Positions 6,424 through 11,177 of a DNA stretch of 11,177 bases are shown piece after piece. The position numbers and the translations under genes were made by a program. The DNA lies in NCBI GenBank assembly GCA_031271375.1, contig JAISVU010000290.1, positions 1 through 11,177 on the forward strand, read 5' to 3'. Position 1 is the stretch's first letter. Each line of letters begins with the position of its first letter. The notes below the pieces were generated by a model. That model was not told where the DNA came from, did not search any database, and saw only the letters and a program-made list of their open reading frames with translations. This stretch comes from Clostridiales bacterium. GTDB lineage: Bacteria; Bacillota; Clostridia; Lachnospirales; WRAX01.

Positions 6424-7214
6424 TAAAGGACGTTGCGCGTGAAGCCGGGGTCTCCGTCTCCACCGTGTCTTATGTGATAAACAACCGCGAGGACATGCGT
6501 ATCAGCGAGGCCACGCGTAAAAAGGTATTGCAGATAATCAACTACATGAACTACAAACCCAACCGCTCCGCGCAGACGCTTGCGGGCAAGCTCTTCCCCA
6601 AGTCCGAACGCAGCGGAAGGATGGCCTTCTGCGCCGAAGCCGCCGGTCTCTTAGGCGGCGCTTCCGCTTTAGCGTTCGCGCAGGGCCTTGCCCGTCTCCT
6701 GCGTCCCAGGGGATACGATTTGATTATGCACCCCGCCGGGGACATCGCAAACCTGGACGACTGCGACGCCGTTATATGCCTAAGCCTGAACCGCGACCAG
6801 TTCTACAAGCTGGGCGACGTGAATTTCTGCCCGCTTATCGCCGTGGACTCCTTGCTTAACGACCCGCTGTTTTTCCAGGTAACGCAGGATTTTGCCCGGC
6901 TTAGGGCAGAGGCCGAGGAACGCTTCGGCGGGGCTTCATATGTATACGCCTACCCCGCCGAACCGGACGGCGGCCCGAACGGCCCTTCAGCCGCCTTTTT
7001 TCCCGAAACCACGCCGATAACGGACTTCCGTGACGCGGCTGCCCTAGAAGGAAGGAACGTGTTGGTAACAGACGCGTCCCTTGCCCGGGCAATACCCTTC
7101 GCCTTCTATAACGCCTATTACGAAGCCGCCCGGCCCGCGGCGGCTCTGTCCTGCGCGGACAAAGCCATAAACCGCGAGCAAATCAGCGACGCCGGGCATT
7201 ACGTTCTTGTGTAA
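6408..7214 (+). CDS. Short LacI-family transcriptional regulator
   Basis: This 268-residue DNA-binding regulator has a textbook LacI N-terminus: helix-turn-helix at about 5-24 (I-K-D-V-A-R-E-A-G-V-S-V-S-T-V-S), I-S-E-A-T-R-K-K-V at 32-40, and a hinge helix P-N-R-S-A-Q-T-L-A-G (51-60). The ligand-binding part is only about 200 residues against about 270 in the family. Residues corresponding to the first lobe (R-G-Y-D-L-I at 101-106, P-L-I-A-V-D-S at 142-148) can be picked out, but the usual C-terminal P-x-L-T-T-V region is missing. No frameshift remnant is seen after the stop. It is divergent from the GH13-malEFG operon and convergent with the lipoprotein gene (14 bases between the stops, no terminator), so it most likely controls these genes in response to a maltodextrin. 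The start at 6408 has no ribosome binding site, but the HTH requires it. Confidence 0.9.
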   Translation: MKNPTIKDVAREAGVSVSTVSYVINNREDMRISEATRKKVLQIINYMNYKPNRSAQTLAGKLFPKSERSGRMAFCAEAAGLLGGASALAFAQGLARLLRPRGYDLIMHPAGDIANLDDCDAVICLSLNRDQFYKLGDVNFCPLIAVDSLLNDPLFFQVTQDFARLRAEAEERFGGASYVYAYPAEPDGGPNGPSAAFFPETTPITDFRDAAALEGRNVLVTDASLARAIPFAFYNAYYEAARPAAALSCADKAINREQISDAGHYVLV

Positions 7215-7228
7215 ATAGACGCTAGGAG

Positions 7229-8356
7229 CTAGTTAAGAACCACAGACAGCACGTCCGTCTCCGAGTTATAGGTAAAGGTATATGTGCCCCCGCTTATAGC
7301 CACCATGTTCGAGCCTTCAATATTGTCGGGGTTCTGCGGCGTAAGGAGTTCCTGCGCCGCCTCGTCCAGGTTCCCGTAGCGCAAGTATTCCGAGCCCACC
7401 GAAACTATATCGCCGGATTGAACCTGCGACGTGAACAGGAACACGTCGCCCTCCTCAAGCGTGACGGTCAGCGTATAAAGCGCGCCGTCCTGGACGGTTC
7501 CGGTCTCTTCGCTGTACACGTCCGCCCATTCCGTTATCTTCTCGCCCTTGATGTAATATGTTGTAATCACGTCGGCGGCTTCCAGCACATCGCCGTTACG
7601 AACCCATGTAATAGTGTCGAAGGTTCCCTGATTGTAGACTTCCTTTGTTTCCTCGGTGTAGGACGACGCGGAGGTGTCGTAGATATCGTTGCCGGGGAAC
7701 GTCGTCAGCGTCAGCGTATAGTTGCCGTCAACCTGGCATGTTATGTTCTGCCCCTTCGAGTTCACGTCGCCGTAGCCGCCGCCCTCGCCGGTGAAATACA
7801 CGGTGCCGTCCTCATCCGCTGGGTTCGGGATATACCCGTAACCGCGCTTATTCTCCCAGCTTGAATTCATCGCGAACTGGAACTGATCCCCGGCGAGCAA
7901 ATCCAATGTAATGGAATATTCATTCGCGTCGGCATCCTTTTCCAGCTTGTGCTCGTCGGCTATATTATTGCCCCAGCTGCTGGACACAAGGAGGGAGCTC
8001 TTCCCGCTGCCCACGACATAAAAGTCGCGGACATCCGCCTGTTCAACCGCGAACCCCGCGAAAATCCGGGTGTTCTCGTTAATCGGGGCCTCAAAGTCAT
8101 AAACATGGTTCATCGTCGGCGTCGCGAACCATCCCACGAACACGGAGCCTTCCTTCTCGGGCGCAAACGCCTCCACGGTGCCGCCGGGGGCGGCTTCTTC
8201 TGTCTTCAGCACGCTCTCGCCGTCCATAAACTCCACGGTAACGCCGGGTTCGGCGGCAGGCTCGTCTGCTGACCCGCCCTGGCATCCCGCCGCAAGCATC
8301 CCTGTCATAACCAGCGCAAGCAGCGCCGCCATTCCCCGGTAAATCATCTTCTTCAT
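7229..8356 (-). CDS. Surface lipoprotein with a Listeria-Bacteroides repeat and two starch-binding-like modules
   Basis: This predicted 375-residue lipoprotein has an N-terminal signal ending in the lipobox L-A-A-G-C (lipidated C25) and a short acidic linker. Residues about 39-102 fit a Listeria-Bacteroides (InlB B-type) repeat, including F-V-G-W-F at 73-77 and a Y-D-F-x-x-P-I-x-x-N end. Two beta-rich modules follow, at about 110-235 and 263-375. Each opens with an F-Y-V-V-G or Y-Y-I-K-G strand and contains W (128 and 277), L-x-A/E-G-D-x-F-x-F (154-161 and 301-308) and a closing Y-T-x-T/F strand, reminiscent of SusE/SusF-type or CBM starch-binding modules. No catalytic motif is visible. The start at 8356 is fixed by AGGAGGG (8364-8370, gap 7) and the signal peptide, although the frame stays open to 8518. 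A role in holding alpha-glucan at the surface is inferred from the modules and neighbours. Confidence 0.78.
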   Translation of the reverse strand: MKKMIYRGMAALLALVMTGMLAAGCQGGSADEPAAEPGVTVEFMDGESVLKTEEAAPGGTVEAFAPEKEGSVFVGWFATPTMNHVYDFEAPINENTRIFAGFAVEQADVRDFYVVGSGKSSLLVSSSWGNNIADEHKLEKDADANEYSITLDLLAGDQFQFAMNSSWENKRGYGYIPNPADEDGTVYFTGEGGGYGDVNSKGQNITCQVDGNYTLTLTTFPGNDIYDTSASSYTEETKEVYNQGTFDTITWVRNGDVLEAADVITTYYIKGEKITEWADVYSEETGTVQDGALYTLTVTLEEGDVFLFTSQVQSGDIVSVGSEYLRYGNLDEAAQELLTPQNPDNIEGSNMVAISGGTYTFTYNSETDVLSVVLN

Positions 8357-8363
8357 TAAAATA

Positions 8364-8370
8364 CCCTCCT
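8364..8370 (-). promoter_or_regulatory. Ribosome binding site that fixes the lipoprotein start
   Basis: AGGAGGG on the minus strand lies 7 bases before the ATG at 8356. It selects this start over an upstream in-frame ATG at 8518, which would add 54 residues ahead of the lipoprotein signal and would place the promoter inside the coding region. Confidence 0.85.
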
Positions 8371-8397
8371 CGCTGTGATTTTCTGCCATTTTAACGG

Positions 8398-8415
8398 TGC
8401 TTAACCGTTTAAGCA
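8398..8415. promoter_or_regulatory. LacI-family operator at the lipoprotein gene transcript start
   Basis: TGCTTAACCGTTTAAGCA is an 18-base palindrome with 16 of 18 positions symmetric about a central CG (8406-8407) and contains the A-A-N-C-G-N-T-T core typical of LacI-family operators. It covers about +1 to +17 of the predicted transcript, where a bound repressor would block initiation. The likely binder is the LacI-family protein encoded at 6408-7214, though another LacI-family member (for example CcpA, whose sites are shorter) cannot be excluded. A further half-site TTAACG lies next to it at 8391-8396. Confidence 0.72.
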
Positions 8416-8420
8416 ATGTA

Positions 8421-8449
8421 ATTATATTACGTAGATTATTTAAAGTCAA
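8421..8449 (-). promoter_or_regulatory. Strong sigma-A promoter of the lipoprotein gene
   Basis: On the minus strand TTGACT (8444-8449), a 17-base spacer and a perfect TATAAT (8421-8426) give a near-consensus promoter with predicted start near 8414. The leader to the start codon at 8356 is about 58 bases and begins inside the operator palindrome. Confidence 0.82.
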
Positions 8450-8512
8450 CATTAATTTTTCCAAATTACCAAATAACCCAAAATTTTGTCGTTTCATTTT
8501 TCTGGAAATATC

Positions 8513-8541
8513 TTGCAAAAAATATGAAATCCTGGTAAACT
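8513..8541 (+). promoter_or_regulatory. Promoter of the SLH surface-protein gene, with extended -10
   Basis: TTGCAA (8513-8518), a 17-base spacer and TAAACT (8536-8541) preceded by TGG (8533-8535, an extended -10 TGN) suggest a moderate promoter. The predicted start is near 8548, giving a leader of about 58 bases that contains the hairpin at 8550-8581. Confidence 0.6.
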
Positions 8542-8549
8542 AAAAACAA

Positions 8550-8581
8550 TGCTTGAAAGGCTTAGTGCCATAAGTCAAGCA
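8550..8581 (+). other. Bulged hairpin in the 5' leader of the SLH gene
   Basis: TGCTTGA (8550-8556) pairs with TCAAGCA (8575-8581), and CTTA (8561-8564) pairs with TAAG (8571-8574). This makes an 11-bp stem with a 4-base bulge (AAGG) and a 6-base loop at the very 5' end of the predicted mRNA. It ends 9 bases before the ribosome binding site, so it leaves that site free and may stabilise the message. It matches no riboswitch class I recognise. Confidence 0.45.
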
Positions 8582-8590
8582 CAAAGATTC

Positions 8591-8598
8591 AAAGGAGG
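8591..8598 (+). promoter_or_regulatory. Ribosome binding site of the SLH gene
   Basis: AAAGGAGG lies 7 bases before the ATG at 8606, an optimal spacing. Together with the signal peptide this makes 8606 the start. Confidence 0.85.
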
Positions 8599-8605
8599 CA
8601 CAATC

Positions 8606-11177
8606 ATGAAAGGAAAGGCAAGAAGAATCGCAAGCGCGCTTACAGCGCTGGCCTTAGCGGTTATGATGACGGTGAACGCCGCCGCGGCCCAGTTTAACGA
8701 CACCGCGGGCCACTGGGCGTCCGAGGTCATCGACAAATGGAGCGACGCCGGTATAATCAGCGGCGACGGCACCGGGAACTTCCGTCCCGACGCGCCTATC
8801 ACCCTCGCCGAGTTCGCGTCCATGCTGGTACAGATCATGGGCTACACGGATGTCGCAGACAGAAGCGAAGTAGCCGACCTGGGAGACTGGTACGACCAGA
8901 TCATCCTGAAAGCCGTCGCCGCGGGCGTCATCAGCCCCGACGTAAACGGCAACGTAAACCCCAGAAGCCCGCTGTCGCGCCATGCAATGGCCGTAATGAT
9001 GGCGCTGGCCTTCAAGCTGGAACCCCTCAGCGGCGCGACGGCCTTCGTGGACGACGCCGAGATCCCCGCCTACGCCAAAGGCTACATAAAAGCCCTTCAG
9101 CAGGCTGGCCATCTCTCAGGCTTCGCGGTTGACGGCGGCTACGAATTCAGGCCCGTCAACAACCTCAGCAAGGCCGAATCCGCCGCGATCGTCGACATGC
9201 TTGCGCCCAACATCATCAACGCAGCAGGCGCCAGTTCAAACAGCGTCGAAGGCAACCTGATCGTCAACGCCTCCGGCGTAAACCTCCGCAACATGACGAT
9301 TAACGGCGACCTCTACCTTGCCCCCGGCATCGGCCTGGGCGACGTGAACCTCAACGGCGTAAAGGTCACGGGCGACATCATCCTGATGGGCAACGGCCAA
9401 ATCACGATAAACAACTCCTCCGCCGACGACGCCAAGGTCTACAGCGGCGGCAGAGCCTATCTGGAGCTGAACGGCTCATCAAGCCTTGACATGATCTTAG
9501 TCAACGGCGGCGCCGTCATAGACGCCTCCGGCCTCACAGGCGGCTCTGTGCAGCAGGTAATGGTACTCGGCCTGCCTAAGGACGAAAACGTCTACCTCAC
9601 CGGTAACTTCGGCATGGTGACGAACACCGTCGACGGCGCGCACATCGGCATCGACGGCACCGTCGGCAAGATTAACCAAAGCGCTGCGGCCACGATAACC
9701 GGCGACGTAACGGTAGACGGAACCGCCCTTCCGGCAAGCGCCGCGTCCGCCTCTGCGGATACAAGCGCCGCCACCGCGCCTCCCGCGCCGACGAACCCGC
9801 CCTCGCAAACATATCCCACATATACCGCGACTCCGCTCCCGGTTTACACAAACCCGCCCACATACTACCCGCCGGTCATAACGGGCCTCGCGCTGTCAGA
9901 AGAAGGCTCCATGGCGTGCGGCATCGGTTCGCGCTTCACCGTCACCGCGTACTACACGCCCTTCGGCCAAACCGCCTACGACGCTACGTTCGTATCCAGC
10001 AACCCGGCTGCGGTCTCCGTTACCTATTCCAACGGCCAAGCGATAATAAACGTGCTATCCCCCGGCACAGCCGTCATCACGGCCTACAGCGGCGGTCTCC
10101 GGGCTTCCTTTACCATTATCGCGTTTATCCCGCCCGAACAGCCGGACACCGAAGAATACAAAGCAATAGTAGCCGAAATAGAAGCCCTCGACGAAGAGGA
10201 CTACACGCCCGAGAGCTGGGAAGCCTTCCTGGAAGCCATTGACGGCTTGCTGGATCTTACCTTCACCGCCCAGTCGCAGGTAACCGCTGCAGTGGAAGCC
10301 CTCGAAGAAGCGCTGGAGCTGCTTGAGGAAGTGACGCCTACCGACCCGGCTACTGTTACTAGCGTGAGCGTAACAACCCAGCCAACAGATAGAACGTATG
10401 TCACCGGAGAGAAACTTAGCCTTGCCGGCTTGACCGTGACCTTAACCTATTCAGACGAGACGACAAAAATAGTCGCTCTTGCAGACTTTAATACGAACGG
10501 GCTTACAGCCAGCCCGGCGAATGAAACTGTGATGGACGTAGCCGCGCATAACGGCAAGCCTGTGGTTATTACCCATACGGCAAGCGGTAAAACCGCCAGT
10601 ACAAATAATTTGACGGTGACAGAGGCGGCGGTGACTCCGACGCCGGCTGTTACGGTTACTGGGGTAAGTGTAAGTAACACGGCTGGCACAAGTGTTGTAA
10701 CTGTGACAGCCACTGCCTCTAATTATGTGACAGGTACTACAGCAACCGTAGAACTGTTTACTGCAACAGGAACAACAGCTGCTTATTCGCAGACAGGTGT
10801 TGCGATTGGTTCAAATGGTACGATTTCCCATACATTTAATACCGTTGCAAACGAAACATATACAGCAAAAGTAACTGTCGGAACAGCTTCGGCTACGAGT
10901 AGCAGTAGTATTACAGTTGCTGTGAATCCGTTGGATTCGGCAAAGGCATCCGCAAAAGCCGCGTTGGCGGCACTTGTAGACGGTGAGGTAACCGACCTTG
11001 ATTTGACGCAGTCTGAGTACACAACAGAGTCCTGGGCTGCTTTCCAGAACGCTATTGTAGCTATCAAAACAGCGATAAACGCAGAAATTGACGCGCTTAC
11101 CACTGTTGCGGAAGTACAAGACTATGACGCTCTGGATGATTACACAGATTGGGCTACAGACTTTTCTGCTGCGCAGG
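8606..11177 (+). CDS. SLH-anchored multidomain surface protein (3' end outside window)
   Basis: The frame is open from 8606 to the right edge, giving at least 857 residues without a stop. A signal peptide (residues 1 to about 28, ending A-A-A-A-Q) is followed by three S-layer homology repeats (about 29-80, 82-138, 144-199) that should bind the secondary cell-wall polymer. Next comes a glycine/asparagine-rich repeat region (about 213-372, recurring G-D-L-Y-L / G-D-I-I-L strands) like the beta-helix-type module found behind SLH repeats in other Clostridia, then a Pro/Thr/Tyr linker (about 375-423) and a BIG2-like Ig domain (424-507). A FIVAR-like helical module (515-575, Y-T-P-E-S-W), a Big_3-like Ig module (584-672), another Ig-like module (682-774) and a second FIVAR-like module (from 776, Y-T-T-E-S-W) follow. 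From about residue 577 the codon choice changes sharply. No enzyme domain is visible in the part present; the role is probably structural or adhesive. Confidence 0.88.
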   Translation, partial: MKGKARRIASALTALALAVMMTVNAAAAQFNDTAGHWASEVIDKWSDAGIISGDGTGNFRPDAPITLAEFASMLVQIMGYTDVADRSEVADLGDWYDQIILKAVAAGVISPDVNGNVNPRSPLSRHAMAVMMALAFKLEPLSGATAFVDDAEIPAYAKGYIKALQQAGHLSGFAVDGGYEFRPVNNLSKAESAAIVDMLAPNIINAAGASSNSVEGNLIVNASGVNLRNMTINGDLYLAPGIGLGDVNLNGVKVTGDIILMGNGQITINNSSADDAKVYSGGRAYLELNGSSSLDMILVNGGAVIDASGLTGGSVQQVMVLGLPKDENVYLTGNFGMVTNTVDGAHIGIDGTVGKINQSAAATITGDVTVDGTALPASAASASADTSAATAPPAPTNPPSQTYPTYTATPLPVYTNPPTYYPPVITGLALSEEGSMACGIGSRFTVTAYYTPFGQTAYDATFVSSNPAAVSVTYSNGQAIINVLSPGTAVITAYSGGLRASFTIIAFIPPEQPDTEEYKAIVAEIEALDEEDYTPESWEAFLEAIDGLLDLTFTAQSQVTAAVEALEEALELLEEVTPTDPATVTSVSVTTQPTDRTYVTGEKLSLAGLTVTLTYSDETTKIVALADFNTNGLTASPANETVMDVAAHNGKPVVITHTASGKTASTNNLTVTEAAVTPTPAVTVTGVSVSNTAGTSVVTVTATASNYVTGTTATVELFTATGTTAAYSQTGVAIGSNGTISHTFNTVANETYTAKVTVGTASATSSSSITVAVNPLDSAKASAKAALAALVDGEVTDLDLTQSEYTTESWAAFQNAIVAIKTAINAEIDALTTVAEVQDYDALDDYTDWATDFSAAQ

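Noticed and set aside
7212..7231. CTAG-GAG-CTAG inverted repeat between the regulator and lipoprotein stops, as a shared terminator
   Set aside because: The arms are only 4 bases around a 3-base loop and no T-run follows on either strand, so it cannot be supported as a terminator.
8398..8415. Reading the palindrome as a CcpA cre site
   Set aside because: Catabolite-responsive sites are usually shorter, with TG and CA about 14 bases apart. Here they are 18 apart with near-perfect symmetry, which fits a dedicated LacI-family operator better, although CcpA is not fully excluded.
8357..8518. Upstream extension of the lipoprotein frame to an ATG at 8518
   Set aside because: It would put 54 residues before a clear lipoprotein signal peptide, has no good ribosome binding site, and would swallow the consensus promoter and the operator. 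The start at 8356 has AGGAGGG at an ideal distance.
8542..8605. A riboswitch (for example cyclic-di-GMP) in the SLH leader
   Set aside because: The leader is only about 58 bases, has one simple bulged stem, and lacks the conserved GEMM-type sequence blocks.
8654..9112. Minus-strand open frame (152 codons) opposite the SLH repeats, and similar frames further right
   Set aside because: They lie within the continuous SLH-protein frame, whose domains are recognisable. GC-rich third positions leave few stops in antisense frames.

Overview
The window looks like chromosomal DNA from a GC-rich (roughly 55% GC by eye), cell-wall-anchoring Firmicute of the Clostridia type. The evidence is AGGAGG-type ribosome binding sites, a three-repeat S-layer homology (SLH) protein, a lipobox lipoprotein, and a MalEFG maltodextrin transporter encoded without its ATPase, as in Gram-positive bacteria with a shared MsmK-like ATPase. 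No mobile element, tRNA, rRNA or CRISPR array was seen. The longest gap without a gene is 249 bases (8357-8605), and it is packed with regulatory signals.

Layout. Positions 1-113 carry the C-terminal end of a plus-strand gene, probably a zinc-type medium-chain dehydrogenase. It converges on a minus-strand diacylglycerol/lipid kinase gene (139-1044) with its own promoter. Next is a minus-strand operon, read right to left: intracellular neopullulanase-type GH13 enzyme with CBM34 (6357-4732), sugar-binding protein (4674-3256), MalF-type permease (3240-1942) and MalG-type permease (1945-1100, 4-base overlap with malF). Divergent from the operon is a short LacI-family regulator (6408-7214) whose near-consensus promoter puts the transcript start on its own start codon. 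It converges on a minus-strand lipoprotein gene (8356-7229) that combines a Listeria-Bacteroides repeat with two starch-binding-like modules. That gene has a consensus promoter with a LacI-type palindromic operator at the start point. Divergent from it, and running off the right edge, is a large SLH-anchored modular surface protein (8606 to beyond 11177).

How the parts fit. The likely theme is starch/maltodextrin use. The surface lipoprotein may hold alpha-glucan, MalEFG imports maltodextrins with an ATPase encoded elsewhere, and the cytoplasmic GH13 enzyme cuts them. The LacI-family protein probably represses the lipoprotein gene and perhaps the transporter operon. The lipid kinase and dehydrogenase look like unrelated neighbours.

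The most unusual points are the leaderless repressor with overlapping divergent promoters, the operator that doubles as an RNA hairpin at the lipoprotein transcript start, an apparently complete EF-hand loop in a binding protein that has no lipobox, and an abrupt codon-usage switch inside the SLH gene. I see no clearly new multi-gene system.
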